Virus record (IMG/VR): IMGVR_UViG_3300007517_000013
Span: 1-44,024 of that record
Strand: one strand, 5' to 3'
Length of the DNA: 44,024 nt
From: a virus
Shown here: one piece after another, positions 1-8,331 of the stretch
How the letters are laid out: each line of letters starts with the position of its first letter
How positions within the stretch are numbered: the first letter of the stretch is position 1
Notes under the pieces: model-generated
What the model saw: only the letters and a program-made list of their open reading frames with translations
What the model was told of the DNA's origin: nothing
Database searches by the model: none
Made by a program: the position numbers and the translations under genes

Positions 1-183
1 GACAGAGACGCCTTCAAGGAGAAAGCCGAAAAGTACGGCAAGCAAGCAGGTGCCTCTCACAGCATACCCAATCCAGGGAAGGCTGAAGGAGGAAATGAAG
101 ATACTCCCAAATCCGAGCAGGAGCAGTTTATGAGCTTTGCTCACAACAAAATAGCATTGGACGAACTTTCTAAATTTTCATAA
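1..183 (+). CDS. C-terminal end of capsid protease-scaffold protein (partial)
   Basis: This is an open frame from the first base of the window to a TAA at 181-183, encoding 60 residues rich in Lys, Glu and Gln with a helical scaffold-like character and no start codon of its own that looks real. It is immediately followed, 3 nt later, by the major capsid gene. The gene at the far end of the window (43005-44024) runs off the edge with a complete codon, and its frame continues exactly into this one, so the two are most simply the two pieces of one gene on a circular or permuted genome. Scaffold domains at the C-terminus of head proteases are common and are removed during capsid maturation. The join is an inference; each piece is seen directly. 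Confidence 0.75.
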   Translation, partial: DRDAFKEKAEKYGKQAGASHSIPNPGKAEGGNEDTPKSEQEQFMSFAHNKIALDELSKFS

Positions 184-186
184 GAC

Positions 187-1233
187 ATGGATGTAATTAA
201 CATTGCTGACATTATAACCGAGTGGGGTGCGAGATATACCCCCGAAGGGCAGAGTCTGAAGGATATCAAGAAGCAGCTATTCTCTCCATCGGAGACAGAA
301 GCACTGTTTATGAATATGCCGACTGACGGGGATTACTACAAAAGCACATTCGTGACTATTGGTGACGTGACCCAGGCTTTTTCCATTCCTTTCGTGCCAA
401 AGGGAGGCACGACTTTCGATGCTTATGAAACCAAACTTGGAGAGTATAAGATCGACCAGGTGATGACCCCTGACCGATTCAGAAACTCATGGCTTGGTTT
501 CTTGGCGACAATCGAAGAGGCAGACCGGTCCAAGTGGCCAATCATCCAGTGGTACATCCAAAACCTGCTGTTGCCAAAGGTAGAAGAGGAGCAGGAAGAA
601 GAGCAGTCCTATTGGGGATGGCAGTTGACCGGCTACAATGCGACACCCGTGGTGAACGGGACGACCTATGTCCGGCAGTTCTTGAATGCATCTGCTGTCA
701 CTCCTGCCAATGCGGCTGTGGACGGTATCCACACTATCATTGCGAAAATGAGGACTGCGGGAAGGTGTACGGTAAACAACTCCGGTGCATGGTCTGCCAC
801 TCCGGCCACATTCTGTACTCAAATCGAAGATTGGATGCAGGCGATAGAGCCAAACCTAAGGAGAAAGCTTGATTACCTGTTCATGTCTGAATCGCTGAAA
901 AACAGGTACACGGACGGAAGGCGGATAAAGTACAACGTGAACTACGGGCAAGAGTCCGATCTGTTTGCGATTGACAAGGTATCCACCAAAGTGAAGTCGC
1001 TCCACTCAATGGCAGGTGCCGGGAATCACGTATGGGCTACCCCAAAGGAGAATCGTATTCGCCCTCTAAAAAAGGATAAGCCTGGCATATTTGATGTTCA
1101 AAAAGAGAATAGAACAGTAAAGATCCTAAGCGACTGGAAGAAGGTGCTAACCTTCGATGTTCCGGAGTTTGTCGTGACCAACGATCAAGGCGGCGTGATA
1201 ACCGCCGGGATGATTACGGCGAGGTATTCGTAA
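187..1233 (+). CDS. major capsid protein
   Basis: This 348-residue protein would form the icosahedral shell. Identification rests on its position directly after the protease-scaffold gene (3 nt gap), its size, and a general resemblance to major capsid proteins of Bacteroidota siphophages: a soluble protein with a helical N-terminus, a Glu/Gln-rich stretch near residues 130-140 that could be part of the long spine helix or a loop, and a beta-rich C-terminus. No HK97-fold motif can be proven by eye. A strong rho-independent terminator follows at once, consistent with a highly expressed gene ending a transcription unit. It probably shares the late promoter at 42936 with the protease. Confidence 0.8.
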   Translation: MDVINIADIITEWGARYTPEGQSLKDIKKQLFSPSETEALFMNMPTDGDYYKSTFVTIGDVTQAFSIPFVPKGGTTFDAYETKLGEYKIDQVMTPDRFRNSWLGFLATIEEADRSKWPIIQWYIQNLLLPKVEEEQEEEQSYWGWQLTGYNATPVVNGTTYVRQFLNASAVTPANAAVDGIHTIIAKMRTAGRCTVNNSGAWSATPATFCTQIEDWMQAIEPNLRRKLDYLFMSESLKNRYTDGRRIKYNVNYGQESDLFAIDKVSTKVKSLHSMAGAGNHVWATPKENRIRPLKKDKPGIFDVQKENRTVKILSDWKKVLTFDVPEFVVTNDQGGVITAGMITARYS

Positions 1234-1241
1234 GCATTATT

Positions 1242-1270
1242 CCCCATCCATATAGGGTGGGGATCTTTTC
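1242..1270 (+). terminator. rho-independent terminator after the capsid gene
   Basis: An 8-bp stem (CCCCATCC against GGGTGGGG, one T-G wobble) with an ATATA loop is followed by ATCTTTTC. It starts 9 nt after the capsid stop codon. Confidence 0.75.
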
Positions 1271-1289
1271 ATTATAAGACAAGTTAACG

Positions 1290-1640
1290 ATGTCAGAGAC
1301 AAAAGAAACGCCTGATGAGCTAACCAAGCTCAAGGAAGAAAATAAGAAGCTTGCAGCAGACCTGGTAAAAGTAAGTGAGGCACTTGCTAAAAACACGGAG
1401 CTGGTAAAGCAGCTGAATGAAACGCTTGCTGAAAAGGAATCTGAAAACGACTCCCTATCCAAGTACCCGATCATTGCCCACAAAGGCAAGAAGTACGAGC
1501 TGGTAGATCCTAGATCTAGGGCCAGATATGAGGAAGAAAATTATGTACTCACCAAGGAAGAACTCGAAAACAATCCAAAATTGTTGGAATTCTGCATCAC
1601 CAAAGGGTTTTCCTGCTTAAGACTCAAAGGAGGTAAGTAA
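1290..1640 (+). CDS. small coiled-coil virion-region protein
   Basis: This 116-residue protein is not recognised. Residues about 8-60 are a heptad-rich, Lys/Glu-rich coiled coil. Residues about 60-110 form a compact, more globular part with a YPIIAHKGKKYEL stretch. A perfect AGGAGG-like sequence near its end serves the next gene, with which it overlaps by one base. The place between capsid and packaging genes suggests a head decoration, head-tail connection or assembly role. No promoter was seen between the capsid terminator and this gene, so it may depend on read-through. Confidence 0.65.
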   Translation: MSETKETPDELTKLKEENKKLAADLVKVSEALAKNTELVKQLNETLAEKESENDSLSKYPIIAHKGKKYELVDPRSRARYEEENYVLTKEELENNPKLLEFCITKGFSCLRLKGGK

Positions 1641-2179
1641 TGGGATTTGCGGCACTTAAAAAAAACAAGACCAGGGACAACGCACCAGGTCTTCGGAAGA
1701 ACATCCTGATAGCGGAGCGGGATTGGTTTGTGGTAAATATCGGGCTAAAGGCTCCGGTAGCTCCATTTACCGCTCCTGGGGATACGTTGCGTATTGAGGC
1801 TAATCATACGTTTGTCGCTGGCAGGGGATTTATTCCTTTCCACGCCACGCTAGCCTCAGCTGAGCTTACTGCTGAGAATGTGGGAGACCGGGAATCACGG
1901 ACCAACAATCCTTCCCTGGTAGCCCAGCATCCAGGCCTTACGGCAGAGATTGTCGAGTTCTTCCAAAGCCGTAAAAACGGAGACTGGATCATACTCGTCC
2001 AGACACTTGCGGGGGAATGGATACAGCTGGGTGAAGATGGTCTGGAAGCAGAAATCATGTTTTCCTTTGGCTCGGGCAAAGTGGACGGGGGATACCAGGG
2101 AGTGACGGCCACCATATCCAATTACGGAAAGCCGTATTTCTACGAAGGTGATATTGTGTACTATCCACAACCAGTATAA
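1640..2179 (+). CDS. putative structural protein, possibly tail tube
   Basis: The 179-residue protein starts with the ATG at 1640 preceded by AGGAGG at 1630-1635, one of the few clear Shine-Dalgarno sites in the window. The sequence is beta-strand rich, without transmembrane segments, ending in a segment with GGYQGVTATISNYG. Small beta-rich proteins directly behind the capsid gene are usually head decoration or major tail tube proteins. No other gene here is a better tail-tube candidate, but the assignment is by size, fold impression and order only. Confidence 0.55.
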   Translation: MGFAALKKNKTRDNAPGLRKNILIAERDWFVVNIGLKAPVAPFTAPGDTLRIEANHTFVAGRGFIPFHATLASAELTAENVGDRESRTNNPSLVAQHPGLTAEIVEFFQSRKNGDWIILVQTLAGEWIQLGEDGLEAEIMFSFGSGKVDGGYQGVTATISNYGKPYFYEGDIVYYPQPV

Positions 2180-2182
2180 GCC

Positions 2183-2392
2183 ATGATGGAGCAAGAAATA
2201 AAACTTTCCGAAGAGGTGGCTAAAAGCTACGAATGTAGCATCGTACCCACTACCGTCACCATCCAGAATGGAGCAGCCAAAGGCACCTATGATCTGAAAA
2301 CGATCAGCCTGGAAGATGCTGCCAAACTTGCCAAAGCTGGTAAGTACCTGACTGAAAAAACACCTGCCAAATCAACGCAGGAAAAGAAATAG
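2183..2392 (+). CDS. small hypothetical protein
   Basis: This 69-residue protein is not recognised. It begins 3 nt after the preceding gene and ends 25 nt before a terminator, so it closes the unit. It contains a short beta-rich middle (residues about 18-40) and a Lys/Thr-rich tail. It may be a virion accessory protein of the head region. An alternative start at the second Met makes no difference to the picture. Confidence 0.55.
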   Translation: MMEQEIKLSEEVAKSYECSIVPTTVTIQNGAAKGTYDLKTISLEDAAKLAKAGKYLTEKTPAKSTQEKK

Positions 2393-2417
2393 TTTTTTGG
2401 GTTTATTGTAACGGATT

Positions 2418-2451
2418 CCAGCCTCCTGATCTTCGGGGGGCTGGTTTTTTT
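2418..2451 (+). terminator. rho-independent terminator
   Basis: A stem of CCAGCC against GGCTGG, extended by TCC/GGG pairs, is followed by a run of seven T. A late-promoter motif starts 2 nt after the T-run. Confidence 0.8.
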
Positions 2452-2452
2452 A

Positions 2453-2488
2453 TGTCCTCCGATTGGCAACTGCCAAGATGTAGGTTTG
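2453..2488 (+). promoter_or_regulatory. candidate late promoter of the packaging unit
   Basis: TGTCCTCC at 2453-2460 is followed by exactly 20 bp and then TAGGTTTG at 2481-2488, a perfect fit to the Bacteroidota -7 box TAnnTTTG. The same layout recurs at five other unit heads. The 20-bp spacer contains the inverted repeat TTGGCA-AC-TGCCAA at 2463-2476. Transcription would start near 2492-2495. Confidence 0.6.
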
Positions 2489-2492
2489 GAGA

Positions 2493-2561
2493 ATGAAACG
2501 GACAAAAAAAACAACCCAGCAGCTGATGGCAATTGCCAGTCTGCAAAAAATCATGGTATGA
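2493..2561 (+). CDS. possible leaderless 22-residue leader peptide
   Basis: The ATG at 2493 lies 5 nt after the -7 box, at or next to the predicted transcription start. The frame encodes 22 residues, basic at the N-terminus (begins MKRTKKTTQQ), and stops at TGA 2559-2561. This stop overlaps the ATG at 2558 of the next gene as ATGA, a typical translational coupling arrangement. Coding by such a short frame cannot be proven from sequence; the support is positional only. Confidence 0.35.
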   Translation: MKRTKKTTQQLMAIASLQKIMV

Positions 2562-3127
2562 CGGATTATGAACGTTGGGAGCTGAATCCGGCATATTCCC
2601 TGGGGGTAGAGCTATACAAGCATCTTGGAGGAAATGACGTGGTTTTGCTTTCCCTGTTTTCTTTGCCTGAGACGTCATTCACCCGGTCCAAGCTGGAAGA
2701 GGCACTTAGGGATATTTCGGGTAAACCTGAGAAAAAAGCAGCAACTAGCGAAGGCCTTGAACCTTCAAAAGAAAAAACACCCGAACCGGTGCTAACCTTG
2801 ATCAGGCAAAGGAGCCAGCTGCATGAAGCACTTTTCCACACGACATCCAAATCCGACCGGCACAAGATTGCCTTGAGGATTTTGGCCATGGGCAAAACAC
2901 TGGATAGGTACTACGATCACGGGCAGCTTCCTGCCGGAGAGGCAGAGAATGAAATGCCCGAATCGGACATCCCCGTTAATGCCTGGGAACTTCACCAACT
3001 CATCAACAACAACATGGCCTATATGGCCAAAAACAAAAACCGGGAAGATAAGCAAGGAGAGATAAAACGAAGGGACAGAATGAACGGAGATATAGAAGAG
3101 CGACTAAAGGCAATCAATCATGAATGA
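2558..3127 (+). CDS. hypothetical protein upstream of terminase
   Basis: This is a 189-residue protein if started at ATG 2558. The frame is open upstream to a TTG at 2486, but that TTG lies inside the predicted -7 box and would not be transcribed from this promoter, so the ATG is preferred. The protein is charged, probably helical, with no membrane segment, and has a Lys/Glu-rich low-complexity stretch about a third of the way in and a basic C-terminus. It overlaps the next gene by 8 nt. Its position before the terminase genes suggests a packaging or head role, but the family is not recognised. Confidence 0.6.
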   Translation: MTDYERWELNPAYSLGVELYKHLGGNDVVLLSLFSLPETSFTRSKLEEALRDISGKPEKKAATSEGLEPSKEKTPEPVLTLIRQRSQLHEALFHTTSKSDRHKIALRILAMGKTLDRYYDHGQLPAGEAENEMPESDIPVNAWELHQLINNNMAYMAKNKNREDKQGEIKRRDRMNGDIEERLKAINHE

Positions 3128-3779
3128 GTTGTTTCCTGAAAATAGGGGAAAAATCAATATAAAGCTGGATACCCCCGAGGACAGGATATCTGCCTTCATG
3201 ATCTCGAAAATCACGAAAGAAGAACTCCATAAAGGCGATGATAAAATCATGCGCCGGTGGCTTAAGATCTGGAATCTTCTTCTCAATTACCACTCCGCTT
3301 CCCAAGCGGTCACAGCTCATGTGAAGATGTGCGCAGAAGATCCGGATATCGGGCAAATATCTGAACGTACCGCATGGTATGATCTCAAGAATGCGACCAG
3401 CATTTGGGGGAACCTGAATGAGGTTCCTTATCATGCTTCCCTAGTGCTTCTTTCAGAATATGCGATGAAGACCTTTCAGCTTGCGGCTAAGCAGCAAAAT
3501 ATAAAGGAGATGAATCGGGCCATTGCTGAAATGAGGGAGATAAGAAAAGACCTTCATAACATTTCCGATAAATCGGACTTTGACACCCCCACTTCACGGT
3601 TTGTGCTTATTATCCAGACAGGCATCGATGGACAGGCTCCAAGGACTATAGATTTGGACGATTACCAGGAGCTCCCTGATGACTTGGCCGCAGAGGTAAT
3701 TGAGGCCGTCCAAAATCAGGAGATTGACAGTGGTAAGTTTATGCAGATCGTGGAAGATTCAAAGAACGTAACTGAATAA
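3120..3779 (+). CDS. putative terminase small subunit
   Basis: The 219-residue protein ends with a one-base overlap with the terminase large subunit gene, the usual place of the small subunit that binds packaging-site DNA and feeds it to the motor. Residues about 55-90 (around SASQAVTAHVKM and ISERTAWYDL) look like a helix-turn-helix of the kind seen in small terminases. The centre is helical and could oligomerise, and the C-terminus is acidic. There is no catalytic motif, as expected. The call rests on gene order, size and the HTH-like segment. Confidence 0.6.
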   Translation: MNELFPENRGKINIKLDTPEDRISAFMISKITKEELHKGDDKIMRRWLKIWNLLLNYHSASQAVTAHVKMCAEDPDIGQISERTAWYDLKNATSIWGNLNEVPYHASLVLLSEYAMKTFQLAAKQQNIKEMNRAIAEMREIRKDLHNISDKSDFDTPTSRFVLIIQTGIDGQAPRTIDLDDYQELPDDLAAEVIEAVQNQEIDSGKFMQIVEDSKNVTE

Positions 3780-5434
3780 TGCTTAAGGCCAAACAGACAG
3801 TTTTCAATAAGCCACAGCAAGTATTTCAAGTCCTCAAAGCAGCATCTTCCAAGAATGTTTGGTCTCGGGGTACTGGGAAATCCTTTTTGATTGCTTGGAT
3901 CATACATATGATTGTTCGCTGGATGCCAAGATCCAGTTGGGCGATTGTAGGCAAGTCATACAAGCAGCTATTGACTAGAACCCTTCCAACGACCATCGCC
4001 ACCTTGGAGAGTGTTTTTGGTTACAAGCAGGATCGGGATTTTTTCGTTCGGAGAAAGCCCCCTAGGGAAAAGCGGTTTGAGACACCTATTTGTCCTCCCT
4101 TGGATTACGAACATTCTATTACTTTCAAGAATGGTGCATTTTTTCATCTGGTTTCCCTTGATGGGGGTGGTTCTACAATCCGGGGTCTTTCAATAGACGG
4201 ATTTTTGGGAGACGAGGCACTAGACATTAACAAGGAGAAGATGGACACTGATGTGGTGCCTACGAATAGGGGTAATATTCGGTTTTTTAAGAACATACCG
4301 TTTCACCACGGTAGCTTTTTTTTCTCTTCCATGGGCTATGGTCACGAGTTCAAATGGATGTTGGATTCGGGTAAATATTACGAAGATGATGGTTTTAATT
4401 TTCGGGGTGTTCGCCAGCAGATCGTGCAAAAAGAGATGGAACTGGTAGATTGTCCAGACAAGAAAAAAATGGCTGAGCTATGGACCGAAATATTGGAATT
4501 GAAGCGGAAGCTTAAGTGGTACAAAAACAAAAATGGGTTTTTGTACATGGAGGCAGATGTATTCGATAATATTGAAAATCTCGGTTGGGCTTATATCAAG
4601 GAAATGCGCCGGACGCTTTTGGAGTTCATTTTTTTGGTGGAAATGCTTAATTGGTTTCCTGAAGGAATTGATGCCGGGTTTTACTTTGCCCTTAATCGTT
4701 CTGATCACGGCTATTCCAATAAGTTTGATCAGGGCTTTATAGGGTCGTTGTCCCATGACTCTGAGGCCGTCAAAAAACCAGATTGCAGAATGGACACTGA
4801 CCTGGTATCTGGACAGCCCCTCAGGATAGCGGTTGATTGGGGCAGCCATATAAACTGCCTTTCCGTAACCCAGTTATTGACTAGTATAAACACGCTTCGA
4901 TTCCTCAAGAACCTATATGTCAAGGGTGATATATTAGACAAACTGGCTAATGATTTCTGTAATTACTACCATCATCACAATAAGAAGGAAGTTTACATGA
5001 GCTATGGTCACGATGGTAACGTAAGCCATGCAAACAGTAAACTAACATATGCCGAGCAGTTCGCCAAAATACTTGAGACAAGGGGATGGATTGTACACTT
5101 GTCCTATGAAGCCGTTCCGCTTAGCCAGATGGAAAGGTATTTGCTCTGGGCTAAAGTACTGCAGAATACAAGCAATGCCAAGCGAGGTAAGCCATTTGAT
5201 TCATCATTACCCATGGTAGAGTTCAACCTTGATAATTGTAATGAGACATTTGTCTCCATGCAGAATGCCCCTGCAAAGGAGGGGCGTAATGGAATTGAAA
5301 AGAATAAGAGTTCGGAGCGTAATGCGTTAATCCCACAAGAGGAAGCCACGCACCTCAGTGACACAGCTGACTACAACTTAACCGGTATAGTTCGAGATCC
5401 TTTTTCAAGTCTCCCTGGATACATTGGTTTTTAG
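3779..5434 (+). CDS. terL: terminase large subunit
   Basis: This 551-residue ATPase-nuclease is the packaging motor. The Walker A motif is WSRGTGKS at residues 28-35, with an Arg in the variable position typical of large terminases. The Walker B-like acidic pair is Asp145-Glu146 in GFLGDEAL. The C-terminal RNase H-like nuclease begins near residue 350 with Asp353 in AVDWGS, and a further acidic position lies in YGHDGN. The length is normal for the family. The gene follows the putative small subunit with a one-base overlap and is closed by a terminator 20 nt downstream. Confidence 0.9.
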   Translation: MLKAKQTVFNKPQQVFQVLKAASSKNVWSRGTGKSFLIAWIIHMIVRWMPRSSWAIVGKSYKQLLTRTLPTTIATLESVFGYKQDRDFFVRRKPPREKRFETPICPPLDYEHSITFKNGAFFHLVSLDGGGSTIRGLSIDGFLGDEALDINKEKMDTDVVPTNRGNIRFFKNIPFHHGSFFFSSMGYGHEFKWMLDSGKYYEDDGFNFRGVRQQIVQKEMELVDCPDKKKMAELWTEILELKRKLKWYKNKNGFLYMEADVFDNIENLGWAYIKEMRRTLLEFIFLVEMLNWFPEGIDAGFYFALNRSDHGYSNKFDQGFIGSLSHDSEAVKKPDCRMDTDLVSGQPLRIAVDWGSHINCLSVTQLLTSINTLRFLKNLYVKGDILDKLANDFCNYYHHHNKKEVYMSYGHDGNVSHANSKLTYAEQFAKILETRGWIVHLSYEAVPLSQMERYLLWAKVLQNTSNAKRGKPFDSSLPMVEFNLDNCNETFVSMQNAPAKEGRNGIEKNKSSERNALIPQEEATHLSDTADYNLTGIVRDPFSSLPGYIGF

Positions 5435-5453
5435 ACATTACTCAAATCATTTC

Positions 5454-5487
5454 AAGGATATACTAGCAGTTCGTATATCCTTTTTTT
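5454..5487 (+). terminator. rho-independent terminator after terL
   Basis: A perfect 9-bp stem, AAGGATATA against TATATCCTT, with an 11-nt loop is followed by T residues to 5487. The roughly 150 bp between it and the next promoter contain GGCAACTGCCAA at 5493-5504, shared with the promoter region at 2465, and AT-rich DNA; no gene is seen there. Confidence 0.85.
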
Positions 5488-5645
5488 ATGGAGGCAACTG
5501 CCAAATCTCTACAGATCCATGGCGGGGGTGATCCTGGCATTATTGCAGTTTGAAGAATGATAAGGTACAATAAAATATTGAAAATCAAAAGGTTAAAAAA
5601 AAATAGTTTGCAGATAAAAAAAATTGAAAATTTTTTGATTTTATC

Positions 5646-5681
5646 TGTCCTCCATTAAGTTCAATAGCTTTTTCACCTTCG
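5646..5681 (+). promoter_or_regulatory. candidate late promoter of the portal-lysis unit
   Basis: TGTCCTCC at 5646-5653, a 20-bp spacer, then CACCTTCG at 5674-5681, a weaker match to TAnnTTTG. The ATG of the next gene starts 4 nt after the box, so the transcript would be leaderless or nearly so. Confidence 0.5.
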
Positions 5682-5684
5682 GGC

Positions 5685-6002
5685 ATGAAAATTATCCATC
5701 TTAAAGATGCGCTCAAGGAAATGGATGATCCAAATCCTTTTTCTATCGTCTATACGACCTGCGATATAAATAGAAAAACGGGTGGTGAAATTTTTAAACT
5801 TGACAATGTAATCCTTTCATTTAATGAAAATCGAGCAGAGAAGCTTGGATTTGAAAGTCCTACACAGGGGGTTACAGGTTTTACAAAAAAAGCAAACCAT
5901 TACGATCACGCTTCACGAAACGTGCTTCTAAAAAATGGTTTGAGGAAAAAGTTTCACATCCGGTTATTACTTGAGTTCAACGGGAAAAAAGTATTCTACT
6001 AA
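5685..6002 (+). CDS. hypothetical protein preceding portal gene
   Basis: The 105-residue, basic protein is not recognised. Its start at 5685 lies directly after the candidate late promoter. The stop overlaps the portal ATG region by one base. It has a mixed alpha/beta look (VILSFNENRAEKLGF; two Lys-rich segments) and no membrane segment or cysteine pattern. It may be a small head or regulatory protein co-expressed with the portal. Base composition is more AT-rich than that of the portal gene. Confidence 0.6.
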   Translation: MKIIHLKDALKEMDDPNPFSIVYTTCDINRKTGGEIFKLDNVILSFNENRAEKLGFESPTQGVTGFTKKANHYDHASRNVLLKNGLRKKFHIRLLLEFNGKKVFY

Positions 6003-7342
6003 TGAGCAATCTAATTGAAGGAATAAGTTTGGATGTAGTGTACTCCAAGGCCACTGGAAACGTTTTTCAAACCGTTAACAAAAAAGCGCATTTGCCAGTA
6101 AAGGTCCCGGACTTTAAGGGAAACATAAACTCGCAAATTGTACAGTGGGGTGTTGACAATCTATTCCCGCAACGCGTGCTTAAGGAAATAAGAAAGAACT
6201 CAATCATTGGGCCTACCCTTAAGAAACAAGCGGAGATAGCCTACGATGAAATCATCTATGGCTTCAATGAGGATGACGGCAGCGGGAATATAAAGTTCCG
6301 AAGGGTGATCGATCCCAAGGTTGAAGCATTCTTCCAGCGCTCCCACATCCACCGGTACTACCTGGAGGCTCTCCGGAACTTCTATTTCTTCTACTTCGCA
6401 ACACCAAAGATTATTTTTTCATCCGATCGGTCTGAAGTATATTCACTGACATGCTATAAGACAGCTCACTTTAGATTTGCTCGGCCATCTGAAAGCGGTT
6501 TCATAGGGAATGGATATATCTGTGCAGATTGGGAATCACACTTGAACATCGATTCACCATTTGTTGAGACAGTTCCCTTGATCGACATCTATGCCGATCC
6601 GGAGATGTATAGAAACGGGTCTGGCTACAAATACATCTATCCGCTTGCCTATCCCACAGAAGACGAAATCCATTATCCGTTGGTTGACTGGAATGCCGCC
6701 CGGGAATCAGGGTGGCTTGATGTCGCCCAGTCGATTCCCAAGTTCAAGAAATCCCTGATGAAAAATCAAATCAGCCTTAAGAACCTTATCCAGGTTCCGA
6801 GCTGGTGGTGGGAGTGGAAGTATCCAGGTTTCTCCAAGATGGATGAGCAAAGAAGGAAAGAGGTCCTTGACCTTGAGGTTGATCGGTTCGAGAAATTCTT
6901 TGTGGGTGACGAGAAGGCCGGCTCATCCATGATGGTAACATTCATATCTGATCCCGCACACCAAAAAGAATACCAGGGCTGGAAAGTCGATGCCGTCGAT
7001 AACAAGATAAAAGACGGACTGTACATAGAAGACAGTAATGAAGCGTCATCCCATCTGCTGTATTCACTCGGCATGGATCCGGCAATCATCGGAAGCCAAC
7101 CGGGATCAAAACTAGGAGCTGGATCCGGATCTGATAAGCGGGTAGCCTTCAATATTTACGTGGATACAATCAGATCACATCAGGATATTCTGCTTGAGCC
7201 ACTGGCTTGGATAGGGTCATTCAACAAATGGCCTGCCTACAAATTCAAATCCAAAAACTCCCTGAACGCTTCCAGCTCCGCGGCGGCTGATCTGCCTCCA
7301 TCCAAAAATCCCATGAACGAACCCCAACAGCAAGCATCATGA
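6002..7342 (+). CDS. portal protein
   Basis: This 446-residue protein would form the dodecameric DNA gate at one capsid vertex. Support comes from its size, its place downstream of the large terminase, and family-like segments: an early NSIIGPTLKKQAEIAYDEI helix, a central basic/aromatic segment, and a late SHLLYSLGMDPAIIGSQPG motif followed by a Gly/Ser-rich turn, which resembles portal clip/crown sequences of Bacteroidota phages. The C-terminus is Ser/Ala/Pro/Gln-rich and probably disordered. The stop overlaps the next gene by 4 nt (ATGA). Confidence 0.8.
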   Translation: MSNLIEGISLDVVYSKATGNVFQTVNKKAHLPVKVPDFKGNINSQIVQWGVDNLFPQRVLKEIRKNSIIGPTLKKQAEIAYDEIIYGFNEDDGSGNIKFRRVIDPKVEAFFQRSHIHRYYLEALRNFYFFYFATPKIIFSSDRSEVYSLTCYKTAHFRFARPSESGFIGNGYICADWESHLNIDSPFVETVPLIDIYADPEMYRNGSGYKYIYPLAYPTEDEIHYPLVDWNAARESGWLDVAQSIPKFKKSLMKNQISLKNLIQVPSWWWEWKYPGFSKMDEQRRKEVLDLEVDRFEKFFVGDEKAGSSMMVTFISDPAHQKEYQGWKVDAVDNKIKDGLYIEDSNEASSHLLYSLGMDPAIIGSQPGSKLGAGSGSDKRVAFNIYVDTIRSHQDILLEPLAWIGSFNKWPAYKFKSKNSLNASSSAAADLPPSKNPMNEPQQQAS

Positions 7343-8331
7343 GCCACCTCATCAGCAGCATAACAGAGCTTCAGGAGTTCGTCCGGGTAGGGAACGGACT
7401 TGCTTATTCCAGCATTCTTCCATCTATCAACGAGGTAGAGTCCGGAGAGCTGCAATATTACCTTGGCACCGGCCTACTCAATAGGCTTATCCAGGTTCGT
7501 GCCTCTCAGGTATTTGAACCAAGCGAGGAGCAGCTCTCAAAATACGCCGCCATGGCTTTGGCCTGTCTGGCCGTATACAAAGCAGGACCGGAAATAGAAG
7601 TCAACTTCTCCGAAAACGGAATCCTTCGCCAAGAATCCGCCAACGAAAAGTCAGCCTTTGGCGGTCAGGTAAAGCGGTTCCGGGATGCTGTAGGTACCCG
7701 GGGATACAAGGCACTCGACAGCCTTGTAGTTTTTCTGGAAAAGAACGAAGATGATTTCCCGCTATGGCTTGATTCAGATTACTATCAGGACCGATCCTCC
7801 TTGCTGATTCGTTCGGTAAGGGAATTCCAGGAGGCGGGGGAAAACATAAAGGGAAGTGCGATCACTTTCCAGGCACTCAAGCCTATCATGAAGCAGATCC
7901 AGGAAACCCGGATCCAGATGGCGCTCCCCGATGGAATGTATCAAAGCATTCTCGCCGATGTAAGCGCAGCGGCTAACGCCTACCTGCTGAAAAACTACAT
8001 CCGCCCGGCCATAGCCAAGTTCACCATCCAGGAGGCATTGACTACCCTGCCCGTGGAGATTGATCATGAGGGCGTGTATATCAATCAGATCGACCAGGGT
8101 GACGGGCGCACGATCACCCAGGCACCCATCCACCTACTCGAAAAGAAATCGTGGAACCTACGTGGCCTGGGTGACTACTATATCAGCAGAATGAAAGAAT
8201 ACCTCAATCAACATGCCTCATCCGCAATCTATCCGCTATGGTTTGGATCGGATCACTACTCAGAAACCCTGAGGGCACAAATACTGAGGGACACCTTAAT
8301 CAGTGATGACAGGAAAATATATAGGGTATGA
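7339..8331 (+). CDS. putative head-completion/connector protein (DUF6712-like)
   Basis: The 330-residue protein overlaps the portal gene by 4 nt (ATGA). Its two halves both look like the helical head-tail connector proteins that follow portal genes in Bacteroidota phages: a conserved-looking NEVESGELQYYLGTGLLNRL segment near residue 35 and a second helical region around residues 180-250. I recall this family as DUF6712, but without a search this is tentative. It likely sits under the portal as an adaptor. It also overlaps the holin-like gene by 4 nt. Confidence 0.6.
   Translation: MSHLISSITELQEFVRVGNGLAYSSILPSINEVESGELQYYLGTGLLNRLIQVRASQVFEPSEEQLSKYAAMALACLAVYKAGPEIEVNFSENGILRQESANEKSAFGGQVKRFRDAVGTRGYKALDSLVVFLEKNEDDFPLWLDSDYYQDRSSLLIRSVREFQEAGENIKGSAITFQALKPIMKQIQETRIQMALPDGMYQSILADVSAAANAYLLKNYIRPAIAKFTIQEALTTLPVEIDHEGVYINQIDQGDGRTITQAPIHLLEKKSWNLRGLGDYYISRMKEYLNQHASSAIYPLWFGSDHYSETLRAQILRDTLISDDRKIYRV

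Noticed and set aside
4091-4127. A seventh TGTCCTCC with a TTACTTTC/TACTTTCA sequence about 20-21 bp downstream
   Set aside because: It lies within the terminase large subunit coding sequence and no gene starts behind it. The match shows that single boxes can occur by chance.
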